Shown here: positions 1-7,344 of the stretch, in pieces
Layout of the letters: every line of letters begins with the position of its first letter
How positions within the stretch are numbered: the stretch's first letter is position 1
Assembly: GCF_001424125.1 (NCBI RefSeq)
Contig: NZ_LMQI01000005.1
Span: forward strand, 403,567-467,566
Length of the DNA stretch: 64,000 nt
Source: Cellulomonas sp. Leaf395
GTDB taxonomy: Bacteria > Actinomycetota > Actinomycetes > Actinomycetales > Cellulomonadaceae
Direction of reading: 5' to 3'
Made by a program: the position numbers and the translations under genes
The notes under the pieces: model-generated
What the model was told of the DNA's origin: nothing
Database searches by the model: none
Seen by the model: only the letters and a program-made list of their open reading frames with translations

Positions 1-121
1 ATGTCCAGCGCCGACTGCGTGCAGCCGTGCCGGATACGGCCGCGGACCGCCCGCGCAGGGCTCGGTCCCCTGCGGGTCGCCTCGCAGGCGGGGCCTTCGG
101 CCGTCGTGCGATGGTTGAGCG

Positions 122-1366
122 ATGACGTCTCCACAGGTCGACATCTCGGCCCTGCTCACGGCTGTGGAGGACGTCTCGCCTGCCGAGGCGATGTCCGTCG
201 CTGCGGACGTGCTTCGAGGGACGCTCGGCGTGCAGTCCGCGTCGTTCCTCATCGCGGACGCTGCAGGGAGCACCCTGGTCGACCCTGCGAACCCTGAAGG
301 GCGCTTCGCCCTCGACGGCTCGGACGCAGGGCTGGCCTGGCGCGAGCAGCGCACGGTGCACGACGGCCTCGGGTGGGCGTACACGCCCGTGACCGTCCGC
401 GGCGACGCGCTCGGGGTGCTGGCCGTCCAGCTGCCTGCCCCCGAGGGTGGAGCAGACACTCGACGCGGAGTGGACGACACGACCCAGGACGGGTCCACGA
501 TCGGACAGCTCGCGGCCGTCGCGCACGCCCTTGGTTACGTCCTCATCGCGAACCAGCGACACACCGACAGGTACGAGACAGCGATGCGATCGGTGGATTT
601 CACGCTCGCCCGCGAGATCCAACGACGCCTTCTGCCCCCCGGTTTCGTCTGCGAGGGCGGATCCTTCACGATCGCCGGGTGGCTCGAACCCTCGGCCAGC
701 GCCGCTGGCGACACCTTCGACTACGTCGCGTCCCCCGACAGGCTCACGGCCTCGCTGACCGACGCGACCGGGCACGACCTCAGCGCCGCCATGGTGGCGA
801 CCCTCGCGGTGAATGCTTTGCGCAACGCCCGGAGGCGGGGTGCCGACCTGGTCGAGCAGGCGCACGCCGCCAACACGGCACTTCTCGAGCAAGACGGGGA
901 CCTCAGCCTCGTCACCGGGATCCTCCTGGAGATGGACCTGCGATCGTCGGGTGCCGAGCACGGCGACGACGACCGGACCGTGGCCCGGATCATCAACGCA
1001 GGGCACCCCGGTGCCCTCTTGCTGCACGAGGGAGAGGTCACCACCGTGGCGCCGGCCAACAACCCGTTGCTCGGGCTGCACGAGCACGAGTACCAGGTGC
1101 AGGAGATCGAGCTGTGTCCCGGAGATCGGCTGCTGCTCATGACCGACGGAATGTTCGAGCGCAGCGCCGCCAGCTTCGACCTGCCCGGTGCCTTTCGCGA
1201 CACCGCCGACCAGCACACCCGCAGTGTGGCCCAGGGCATCTCGCGCATCTTCCTCGAGACGGTCGGCAACGACATCCAGGATGACGCGGCCCTGCTGCTC
1301 CTCGAGTGGCACGGCGGCACCACGAGCCGCACCACCCGCCGCGGGGCGGACCGCGAGCAGGCGTAG
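122..1366 (+). CDS. GAF / PP2C-type (RsbU/SpoIIE-like) serine phosphatase
   Basis: A 414-residue cytoplasmic protein. An N-terminal GAF-like sensor region (about residues 10-150) is followed by the linker motif [10 protein letters not shown] (about 162), which typically precedes the SpoIIE/RsbU phosphatase domain. PP2C signatures follow: [12 protein letters not shown] (about 213), INAGHPG (about 291), MTDGMFE (about 339) and [10 protein letters not shown] (about 387); the aspartates are the expected metal ligands. Such enzymes dephosphorylate anti-sigma-factor antagonists in partner-switching systems. No anti-sigma or STAS partner lies beside it; only a broken STAS fragment occurs 1.4 kb downstream, inside the inserted element. 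The ATG lacks a good Shine-Dalgarno, so the start is less certain than the frame. Confidence 0.85.
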   Translation: MTSPQVDISALLTAVEDVSPAEAMSVAADVLRGTLGVQSASFLIADAAGSTLVDPANPEGRFALDGSDAGLAWREQRTVHDGLGWAYTPVTVRGDALGVLAVQLPAPEGGADTRRGVDDTTQDGSTIGQLAAVAHALGYVLIANQRHTDRYETAMRSVDFTLAREIQRRLLPPGFVCEGGSFTIAGWLEPSASAAGDTFDYVASPDRLTASLTDATGHDLSAAMVATLAVNALRNARRRGADLVEQAHAANTALLEQDGDLSLVTGILLEMDLRSSGAEHGDDDRTVARIINAGHPGALLLHEGEVTTVAPANNPLLGLHEHEYQVQEIELCPGDRLLLMTDGMFERSAASFDLPGAFRDTADQHTRSVAQGISRIFLETVGNDIQDDAALLLLEWHGGTTSRTTRRGADREQA

Positions 1367-1417
1367 CGCTCGACCCGGTTCCGACGTCGCGCCACAATGG
1401 CCGCTCGGACAAAGGGA

Positions 1418-1439
1418 AGGCCCCCTCGAAAGGGGGCCT
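1418..1439. terminator. Hairpin terminator, probably bidirectional
   Basis: A perfect 9-bp stem (AGGCCCCCT / AGGGGGCCT) closes a CGAA tetraloop. It lies after the phosphatase gene. Before the element inserted, it would also have lain just downstream of tRNA-Val on the other strand, so it probably served both converging units. Confidence 0.7.
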
Positions 1440-1456
1440 GACCTGCGGTAATGATG

Positions 1457-1500
1457 GTGGGCGATACTGGGATCGAACCAGTGACCTCTTCCGTGTCAGG
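1457..1500. repeat. Displaced att copy: duplicated 3' end of tRNA-Val(GAC)
   Basis: These 44 bp are identical to 5812-5855, the 3' part of the intact tRNA-Val gene (anticodon arm to discriminator, on the minus strand). Identity stops abruptly at both edges (1456/5811 and 1501/5856). This is what site-specific integration by a tyrosine recombinase into a tRNA 3' end leaves behind. Confidence 0.88.
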
Positions 1501-1824
1501 CAGAAGAACGACGTCCGTCCATGTCCGCCACTGATCGTCTGCGCAGGTCACCAGACACTCCAGCCGCCGACGGACGCCAGCGAACACCGGCGAACGCAAT
1601 CGCGTTGCTACACGAAACCGCAGACGCTCTGGACGTGGACTCGGCTCGGGTCGATGCATGGGTATGCATCGAGCTGCCGCACCCTTGCGAAAACTCGAAC
1701 CCACGGCCTCTGTCCGCTGAGCAGCACGGTGGACCCGGATAGCAGACCCAACTGAACGCGCACAGGTCGACTGGATCGGAATAGGGTGCGAAGACCTGGC
1801 CTGTTGACGGGGTGTGGTGCGGGT

Positions 1825-2625
1825 ATGGACGAGGATCGGGTCGCCGAGTTCCATCGGTTGCATCGTGCGGGGTGTTTCGTGATGCCGAACCCGTGGGACG
1901 TCGGGACCGCACGGCTCCTGGAGGGGCTGGGGTTCAAGGCGTTGGCCACGACGAGCGCCGGCTTGGCCTGGTCGCTTGGCCTCTCGGACGCCCAGGTCAC
2001 CCGCGATCAGACGCTCGAGCATCTCCGTCAGATAGCCGGGGCAGTATCGGTGCCTGTCAACGCTGACTTCAGGGACGGTTATGCAGTGGATCCGGCTGGC
2101 GTCGCGGCGAATGTGAAGCTGGCCGCGGGGACGGGGATCGCCGGAATCTCGATCGAGGACTCGTCAGGAGATGAGGCTGATCCGCTGTTCGACTTCGAGC
2201 TGGCGGTGGCGCGGGTGGCCGCCGCACGCCAAGCGATCGATGAGAGCGGCACGGGGATTGTTCTGACGGGCCGCTCCGAGGGGTTCGTTTGCGGCCGTCC
2301 CGACATCGACGAGACGATCAGGAGGCTCCGTGCGTACGCGGACGTGGGCGCCGACTGTCTCTATGCTCCGCGGATCGTCAACCTGGAGCATGTGTCCGCG
2401 ATCGTGGCCGCGGTGTCACCGAAGCCGGTGAACCTCCTGATCAATTCTCCGTTCACGACGGTTGCTGCGGCCGCGCAGCTCGGGGTCCGCCGTATCAGCG
2501 TGGGGGGCACGCTCGCGCGTACCGCGTGGGACGGAGTCCTGTCGGCCGCCAGGGAGATCGCGGAGCGGGGGACGTTCTCGCGGTTCGAGCGCCTACCCGA
2601 CGTCGAGGCCCTCTTCGGCGACTGA
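1825..2625 (+). CDS. Isocitrate lyase / PEP mutase family protein
   Basis: A 266-residue cytoplasmic TIM-barrel protein of the ICL/PEPM superfamily, which makes or breaks C-C or C-P bonds next to carboxylates. Family motifs are FVMPNPWDVGTARLLE near the N-terminus, the ATTSAG segment, PVNADFRDGYA at the metal-binding strand, the IEDS motif and LTGRSEGF. It lacks the KKCGH-type motif of true isocitrate lyase, so the substrate is unknown. ATG 1825 fits the conserved N-terminus (MDEDRVAEFHRLH); an in-frame upstream start at 1786 adds unconserved residues. A possible -10 (TAGGGT) lies at 1782-1787. It is one of two intact genes in the element. Confidence 0.85.
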   Translation: MDEDRVAEFHRLHRAGCFVMPNPWDVGTARLLEGLGFKALATTSAGLAWSLGLSDAQVTRDQTLEHLRQIAGAVSVPVNADFRDGYAVDPAGVAANVKLAAGTGIAGISIEDSSGDEADPLFDFELAVARVAAARQAIDESGTGIVLTGRSEGFVCGRPDIDETIRRLRAYADVGADCLYAPRIVNLEHVSAIVAAVSPKPVNLLINSPFTTVAAAAQLGVRRISVGGTLARTAWDGVLSAAREIAERGTFSRFERLPDVEALFGD

Positions 2626-2756
2626 GAGCGTCGAGCCCGGCGAGGACACCGCGTGCGGCGACGGTCCGTACCGGCGGGCCGCCCACACCCCGATCAGAAG
2701 GAGGGTCCGGTGGTTCCCTTCGGCGTCCCGACGACCTGGCCATCCGCGGAGCGCCG

Positions 2757-2933
2757 GTAATCGGTCGTCGCCTGGTTCACCTCCGCCTCCACGCCACCGA
2801 CGTGACATTCATGGACTCGGTTGGCGTGCGGTTCATTGCCCGGTGCTCCGTCCATGGTCCCGTCAAGGCTGCTGCGTCCCTGTCCGTCCGGTTGTTGCTC
2901 CGTCTGCTCGCCATTGAAGACCTGCTCTTGTGA
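2757..2933 (+). pseudogene. C-terminal fragment of a STAS (anti-sigma antagonist) protein
   Basis: The reading frame gives VHLRLHATDVTFMDSVGVRFI and ends IEDLLL before TGA. This resembles the central strand, the phosphorylatable-serine loop and the last helix of STAS domains (typically LDLSGVTFIDSSGL). The N-terminal half and any start codon are missing, and the serine position reads D-S-V-G. The identity rests on a short motif, so it is a moderate call. Confidence 0.45.
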
Positions 2934-2990
2934 CGGTCGCGGTCTAGATCTCGCCTCCGGCGCCGCCCTGGACACCTCGCCGATTGCTGG

Positions 2991-3024
2991 GGTCAAGGGG
3001 TCGCAGGTTCAGATCCTGTCAGTG
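2991..3024 (+). other. tRNA-like T-arm and acceptor fragment
   Basis: Positions 3003-3019 form a T-arm-like hairpin: GCAGG, loop TTCAGAT, CCTGT, with one G-U pair. A variable-loop-like GGTCAAGGGGTC precedes it. No matching D-arm or anticodon arm lies upstream, so it is not a functional tRNA. It may be a second displaced att remnant or chance similarity. Confidence 0.3.
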
Positions 3025-3178
3025 TGGGCATGGATGGCGCGCAAGTCACCCGCCCTGCGTTGGCGTCGCTTCATCAAGCGACGCATCATCAGTCGGACGG
3101 CGCGTGGGCCTGTCTCGGTTCCCCGTCGGCGAGGGGCTCAAGATGCAGGGCCCGGACTCACCACGTGCGAGGTGTGCG

Positions 3179-3445
3179 ATGAGCGAGCCGGCCCCCGACC
3201 CAGACAGCGCCAACACGCCAGACGCCAACAGCGATGTGCCGCTTCGAGCAGCAGTTGTGCCCGACGAGGTAATGGACGCTCTCACGCCCAGTTTCGGGCA
3301 GAATCTGCCGAGTGCCACGCACGAAGGAGTGCCGGTAGCTCAAGAGACCGCTCCAACGATGAGCGCTGGCCAGGTCATGACGATCGCTGCGGCTCTGGGC
3401 CGTGGTGGCTCTACCAGTTCTGGGCGTTCGTCACGCCCGGGCTGA
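3179..3445 (+). CDS. Small hypothetical ORF truncated at the tatC junction
   Basis: An 88-codon frame starts MSEPAPDPDSANTPDANSD and contains PLRAAVVPDEVMDALTPSF. I do not recognise it. The composition (acidic, Pro/Ala-rich N-terminus, then a more ordinary segment) looks like the start of a real protein. From about 3394 the same DNA reads as TatC in another frame, so the last roughly 17 codons are probably junction sequence. It is best treated as a 3'-truncated gene or spurious. Confidence 0.25.
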   Translation: MSEPAPDPDSANTPDANSDVPLRAAVVPDEVMDALTPSFGQNLPSATHEGVPVAQETAPTMSAGQVMTIAAALGRGGSTSSGRSSRPG

Positions 3446-3951
3446 CCCGCCGCGAGCGCGGGTACGCCATCGGGTTCGTGGCCGTCGCCGTGCCGTTGTT
3501 CCTCGCCGGGGCCTACGTCGCGTGGTGGGTGCTGCCCAACGCGGTGCGGCTGCTCACCGAGTTCACGCCGTCGGGTGCGACCAACATCATCGACGCCCAG
3601 ACGTACCTCGGGTTCGTCATGCGGATCATGCTCGCGTTCGGCATCGCCTTCCTGCTGCCCGTCGACATGGTCGCCCTGAACTTCGCCGGGGTCGGGACGG
3701 CCGCCACCTGGCGCAAGAGCTGGAGGTGGGCGGTCCTGCTCTCCTTCGTGTTCGCCGCTGTCGTCACCCCGACGCCCGACGCGATCACGATGCTCGCCAT
3801 CGCCATCCCGACGAGCGCGCTGTACTTCCTGGCCCTCGGCGTCTGCGTCATCCACGACCGCCGCGTCGACCGCCGGCGGGTGGCCGCGGGACTCCCGCGG
3901 CTGGACGGCACGATGGCCGACGAGCCCGACGCCGCGACCGGCACGGCGTGA
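3394..3951 (+). pseudogene. tatC: 5'-truncated tatC (twin-arginine translocase subunit)
   Basis: The frame opens abruptly inside TatC at PWWLYQFWAFVTPGLTRRER, the conserved first periplasmic loop/TM3 entry. It continues through the remaining helices to a natural stop, including the conserved AFGIAFLLPV and TPTPDAITMLAIAIP segments. The start codon, TM1, TM2 and the N-terminal Tat-signal-binding region (roughly 90-100 residues) are absent. It cannot encode a working receptor. The matching tatA and tatB are not present, so this is a fragment carried by the element. Confidence 0.8.
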
Positions 3952-3974
3952 TCCACCTACACAGGAGGTCGCAC

Positions 3975-4895
3975 ATGAATGGCAACGACGCCACCATGCC
4001 TAACGGGACGCTCGTCCCTGTCGACGCCGCGCTCACGCGGGTCGCTACGGGCGCGACGTGGAGCGAGGGGCCCGTATGGCTGCCTGACCTTGCGTTGCTT
4101 CGGTGGAGCGACATCCCTGGCGACCGGATCCTCGAGCTCGACCCGGCGACGGGGCGCTCGCGTGTCCACCGCACCGGCGTCGAGTTCACGAACGGGCGAA
4201 CGCTCGACCGTGACGGCTCGGTCATCCAGTGCTCGCACGGGCGGCGCGCGGTCGAGCGCGAGTTCGACGGCGCCGTGTCGGTGCTCGTGGACCGCTGGGA
4301 GGGTGGTCGGTTCAACTCACCAAACGACGTCGTCGTGGCGTCCGACGGTGCGATCTGGTTCACCGACCCGCCCTACGGGATCCTCCAGCCGGACGAGGGA
4401 CATCCGGGGGAACGCGAGTACGGAGCCAGCTACGTCTTCCGGTTCGACCGGGTCACCGGCGACGTGCGTCCGGTCGTCCTCGACGTCGAGGAGCCCAACG
4501 GCCTCGCGTTCTCGCCGGACGAGAGACTGCTCTACGTGTCGGACACGTCTGCCGCGATGCGGACGGACGGGTCGGGGAACCACCACATCACGGTGCGCGA
4601 CGTCCGTCTGGCCGGCACCTGCTCAGACGGCCGGATCTTCGCGGTCATCGAGGACGGGCTGTCGGATGGGTTCCGGGTGGACGAGTCCGGTCGCCTCTGG
4701 ACCTCGGCCGGCGCGGCGGTCCAGGTGTACGCCCCGACGGGGGAGCTTCTTCTCACCGTCCCGGTCCCCGAGCGCGTGGGCAACCTCTGCTTCGGCGGTC
4801 CGGACGGGACCGACCTCTTCATCGCGGCGAGCACGAGCATCTATCACCTGTCGACCCTCACCCGAGACGCGGTCGCCGTTCGGAGCGCGGCATGA
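3975..4895 (+). CDS. SMP-30/gluconolactonase/LRE family protein
   Basis: A 306-residue six-bladed beta-propeller hydrolase that typically opens sugar lactones. Conserved metal/active-site positions are visible: the Glu in WSEGPVW near residue 30, the Asn in FNSPNDVVVASDGAIWFTDP, and the Asn and Asp in EPNGLAFSPDERLLYVSDT. There is no signal peptide, so it is probably cytoplasmic. ATG 3975 follows a near-perfect Shine-Dalgarno (AGGAGGT at 3963-3969). It starts 23 bp after the tatC fragment, and its stop overlaps the start of a broken IclR-type regulator. Lactonases of sugar catabolism are often paired with IclR regulators. The substrate is unknown. Confidence 0.88.
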   Translation: MNGNDATMPNGTLVPVDAALTRVATGATWSEGPVWLPDLALLRWSDIPGDRILELDPATGRSRVHRTGVEFTNGRTLDRDGSVIQCSHGRRAVEREFDGAVSVLVDRWEGGRFNSPNDVVVASDGAIWFTDPPYGILQPDEGHPGEREYGASYVFRFDRVTGDVRPVVLDVEEPNGLAFSPDERLLYVSDTSAAMRTDGSGNHHITVRDVRLAGTCSDGRIFAVIEDGLSDGFRVDESGRLWTSAGAAVQVYAPTGELLLTVPVPERVGNLCFGGPDGTDLFIAASTSIYHLSTLTRDAVAVRSAA

Positions 4896-5035
4896 GCACG
4901 CGGACCACGCCGCGTGCGGTCCCGTTCGCGGAGACACCCGCCCCGACGGCGTTGCGAGGCCATCCGGGTCCTCGAGACGATCAGCCGACCGACGACACCG
5001 TTGACGATCTCTGAGATGACGAGCTCGCGCAGGAG
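4892..5035 (+). pseudogene. IclR-family regulator, frameshifted and truncated
   Basis: ATG 4892 overlaps the lactonase stop (ATGA). The first frame reads to APTALR. Removing one base (A4957) restores ALRAIRVLETISRPTTPLTI then SEMT, the N-terminal winged-helix signature of IclR regulators (ALRxLRVLExL). The similarity ends near 5035, where an AT-rich stretch with T-tracts begins (about 5038-5085). Thus both a 1-base insertion and a 3' deletion inactivate it. Confidence 0.6.
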
Positions 5036-5165
5036 TTCCCTATTTGGATCCCTTTTTTGGTTCCTTTTCGTTTCGTCTCAATGCTGGCACGGGCTGATCG
5101 GGGGGTTCCTGGATGCTGCCGTTCGCCGCCTGGCACCCGATCGAGGACGCTCGGGCCCCGACCAG

Positions 5166-5456
5166 GGGGCCATTCCTCTCGACTACAAGACCGCCACGAA
5201 CCTGGGCGTCATTGATGCCGACTTCGTCTCTTACGGCTCGTACGGCGAGCTGCAGATCTGGAGCACGACGACGCTGGAGGCGAAGCCGTGCCTCGCGATG
5301 GTCGCGGAAGATCGCATCATCATGGTCCGCTGCTCAGCACCGTCGCTCGACCCCGTCGCCGATCTGGACTTCCGCCCGACATGTTCCCACCCGCGCCGTC
5401 CGGTGAGCCGATCGCACCGGGGCGGCACACCACGCCGACCGAACGGAGGTAGCTGA
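5166..5456 (+). pseudogene. Fragment of a hypothetical actinobacterial protein
   Basis: An open segment without its own start reads through IPLDYKTATNLGVIDADFV and ELQIWSTTTLEAKPCLAMV. Its composition is that of real protein, and it resembles the C-terminal region of actinobacterial hypothetical proteins with an 'EVWSATT...CL' core. It runs to a stop at 5456. The N-terminus was probably lost at the AT-rich junction around 5040-5085. No function is known. Confidence 0.35.
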
Positions 5457-5811
5457 GGGTTGCGGACGCCCCGCGCGTGGCCGGTTCAACTGGTCCGGTC
5501 GGCGGCTCAGGCTGTCGCTTCGACGGCTTGGAGAATGAGTTGGGTCGCGGCCTCGGGTCGGCCCGCCCGCGAGCACTCGGGACTCGGGAAGGACCATGTC
5601 CGAGCGTTCGAAGAGAAGAGGTCGCTCACCGATCGCCCGGAGCGGTGGCCTGCGCAGATGTCCCCGCTCGACCGCGCCGCAGTCCCATGACGCTCAGTCC
5701 GCCGACGTTCGTGGGCGTCCGCACTGCTACGCGCGTTGCTACACCCATCCCAGAATGCAAGAGGCGGCGCGGCCCCATGTGGGACACACACCGCTGACCT
5801 GCACAAACATT
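5457..5811. other. Right end of the element, no recognisable gene
   Basis: About 355 bp separate the last gene fragment from the tRNA-Val 3' end. Short frames exist on both strands, but none shows a conserved motif, and I see no tyrosine recombinase box here, although an integrase gene normally lies at this position. The 13-mer CGCGTTGCTACAC at 5732-5744 also occurs at 1601-1613 near the other end. Confidence 0.5.
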
Positions 5812-5855
5812 GTGGGCGATACTGGGATCGAACCAGTGACCTCTTCCGTGTCAGG
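5812..5855. repeat. att copy inside intact tRNA-Val(GAC)
   Basis: This is the second copy of the 44-bp direct repeat at 1457-1500. It covers the 3' part of the functional tRNA-Val gene on the minus strand plus one flanking base. Confidence 0.88.
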
Positions 5856-5884
5856 GAAGCGCGCTACCGCTGCGCCAATCGCCC
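5813..5884 (-). tRNA. tRNA-Val(GAC)
   Basis: The minus strand folds into a full cloverleaf: acceptor GGGCGAT/ATCGCCC with discriminator A, anticodon stem CTTCC/GGAAG around loop CTGACAC (anticodon GAC), and T-arm ACTGG-TTCGATC-CCAGT. CCA is not encoded. It is the last tRNA of a Gly-Cys-Val cluster, and its 3' end is the integration site of the neighbouring element. Confidence 0.95.
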
Positions 5885-5917
5885 ATGGTGAAGCATGGGT
5901 ACTGCTGTGGTGATACG

Positions 5918-5988
5918 AGGTGGAGATGGGATTCGAACCCACGTATACGGCTTTGCAGGCCGCTGCCTCGCCACTCGGCCACTCCACC
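5918..5988 (-). tRNA. tRNA-Cys(GCA)
   Basis: Acceptor GGTGGAG/CTCCACC carries discriminator U, as expected for tRNA-Cys. The anticodon loop CTGCAAA gives anticodon GCA, and the T-loop is TTCGAAT. It is the middle gene of the three-tRNA cluster on the minus strand. Confidence 0.95.
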
Positions 5989-6043
5989 GTGAGACCGCAG
6001 TCCTCAGCGGCTGCGTTCAGCCGATCAGGAGTGTCTGCCCCCG

Positions 6044-6115
6044 AGCGGACGACGGGATTCGAACCCGCGACCCTCACCTTGGCAAGGTGATGCTCTACCA
6101 CTGAGCCACGTCCGC
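6044..6115 (-). tRNA. tRNA-Gly(GCC)
   Basis: Acceptor GCGGACG/CGTCCGC has discriminator U. The anticodon loop TTGCCAA, between CACC and GGTG, gives anticodon GCC. It is the first gene of the Gly-Cys-Val cluster and the one nearest the promoter. Confidence 0.95.
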
Positions 6116-6161
6116 ACAGCACGTCCCCCCGGCATTCACCGGTGTTCCGTGTGCGTCCCGA

Positions 6162-6192
6162 ACTCTAACTGACGATCTCCGCGAGAGTCCAA
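6162..6192 (-). promoter_or_regulatory. Probable promoter of the tRNA cluster
   Basis: On the minus strand a -35-like TTGGAC (6187-6192) and a -10 TAGAGT (6162-6167) are 19 bp apart, about 46 bp upstream of tRNA-Gly. The spacer is long but acceptable for an actinobacterial housekeeping promoter. It diverges from pabB. Confidence 0.45.
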
Positions 6193-6260
6193 CTGGCTCC
6201 GGGCACCCGGGTGATCGCGCGGATCGAGGGGGACATCGCAGGTGACGGTGCGCTGCTCGG

Positions 6261-6266
6261 TAGCGT
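6261..6266 (+). promoter_or_regulatory. -10 element of pabB (leaderless)
   Basis: TAGCGT ends 6 bp before GTG 6273. That places the transcription start on or next to the start codon, and no Shine-Dalgarno is present, so a leaderless mRNA is likely. Confidence 0.5.
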
Positions 6267-6272
6267 GTGGGC

Positions 6273-7340
6273 GTGCCTGAGCAGACCGTCAGTCGGCGTG
6301 GCGTCGCGTGGTTCGCCGGTGTGGAGGCGGCCGGCGTCGTCGAGGTCGTGGACGTCCGGGCACAGCCGGAGCGGCTCGCGGAGCCTGGCTGGTGGGCGGT
6401 GGTGGGCGACTTCGACGGCACCGTGCGCGCGTGGCGGTTCGCGCACGTCGCACCCGCGCAGGTCGTGGTCACCAGCGGGTGGAGCGGCCCGTCGGCGACG
6501 TCGTGGTCGTCCTCGCTCGACCGTGCGGGTTACGTCGACGCGGTGGGCCGGGTGCGGGCGCACATCCAGGAAGGCGACGTCTACCAGGCCAATCTCTGCC
6601 GGGTGCTGAGCGCTCCGCTGCCTGGTGAGCCTGATGCGCGCTCCCTCGGTGCGCTGCTGGGCGCGGGCAACCCGGCGCCGTACGCCGGCGGTGTGCAGGT
6701 GCCGGGAGAGGTGTGGGTCGTCACGGCGTCGCCGGAGCTGTACCTGCGGGTCGAGGGCGGTGTCGTCACCAGCGGGCCGATCAAGGGGACCGCCGCCACG
6801 TCGGACGCGATGACGGACAAGGACCGCGCGGAGAACGTCATGATCACCGACCTGGTCCGCAACGACCTCCAGCGGGTCTGCGTGCCCGGCACGGTCGAGG
6901 TCACCACGCTCCTGGGTGAGGAACGTCACCCGGGACTGGTCCACCTGGTGAGCACGGTGCAGGGCGTGCTCGCCGACGACGTCGCGACCGCCCCCGACCT
7001 GTGGGCGCGGTTGCTCGACGCCACCTACCCGCCGGGCTCCGTCTCGGGTGCCCCGAAGTCGTCGGCGCTCGAGATCATCGCGGCGCTCGAGACGTCTCCG
7101 CGGGGGCCGTACTGCGGGGCCGTCGGGTGGATCGAGGTGGGCGCCGACGGGGGCGTCCGGGCGGAGCTGGCTGTCGGCATCCGGACCTTCTGGTGGGCGG
7201 ACGACGTCCTGCGGTTCGGTACCGGCGCGGGGATCACGTGGGGGAGCGATCCCGAGAGCGAGTGGGCCGAGACCGAGCTCAAGGCCGCGCGGCTCGTCGC
7301 CCTCGCATCCGGTGTGGACGTCGAGACGATGACAGACTGA
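6273..7340 (+). CDS. pabB: Aminodeoxychorismate synthase component I
   Basis: A 355-residue chorismate-binding enzyme that aminates chorismate to 4-amino-4-deoxychorismate for p-aminobenzoate and folate. The motif GPIKGT (about residue 168) has the lysine typical of PabB; anthranilate synthase has alanine there. Further family motifs are ENVMITDLVRNDL, PPGSVSGAPK, the CGAVGW segment and the AVGIRTFWW segment. It is shorter than TrpE because the N-terminal region is reduced. It lies 4 bp before pabC, and the glutaminase subunit is not in the window. GTG 6273 is chosen because a -10 ends 6 bp upstream; GTG 6267 is also in frame. Confidence 0.88.
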   Translation: MPEQTVSRRGVAWFAGVEAAGVVEVVDVRAQPERLAEPGWWAVVGDFDGTVRAWRFAHVAPAQVVVTSGWSGPSATSWSSSLDRAGYVDAVGRVRAHIQEGDVYQANLCRVLSAPLPGEPDARSLGALLGAGNPAPYAGGVQVPGEVWVVTASPELYLRVEGGVVTSGPIKGTAATSDAMTDKDRAENVMITDLVRNDLQRVCVPGTVEVTTLLGEERHPGLVHLVSTVQGVLADDVATAPDLWARLLDATYPPGSVSGAPKSSALEIIAALETSPRGPYCGAVGWIEVGADGGVRAELAVGIRTFWWADDVLRFGTGAGITWGSDPESEWAETELKAARLVALASGVDVETMTD

Positions 7341-7344
7341 CTCG

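Larger units (their letters stand above)
1457..5855. mobile_element. Decayed integrated element in tRNA-Val(GAC)
   Basis: The segment is bounded by a perfect 44-bp direct repeat of the tRNA-Val 3' end, and the tRNA gene is kept intact at the right end. About 4.3 kb lies between the repeats. It holds two intact metabolic genes (PEP-mutase-like, SMP-30) and several broken ones (STAS, TatC, IclR, a hypothetical). I found no integrase, excisionase or replication gene, so the element has probably been deleted internally and cannot move by itself. Boundaries are seen directly; the integration mechanism is inferred. Confidence 0.75.

Noticed and set aside
1..297. A 98-codon frame at the left edge
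   Set aside because: It overlaps the start of the phosphatase in another frame and has an Arg/Gly-rich composition typical of a shadow frame. The 121 bp before the phosphatase hold no feature I can support.
2821..3393. Frame upstream of the tatC fragment as the missing TatC N-terminus
   Set aside because: The translated residues before PWWLYQFW are Arg/Ser-rich and contain no hydrophobic helices, so TM1 and TM2 are truly absent.
5507..5806. Minus-strand ORF at the right end of the element as a possible integrase remnant
   Set aside because: The translation contains none of the tyrosine recombinase motifs (R, H-x-x-R, Y). I list the interval as having no recognisable gene.
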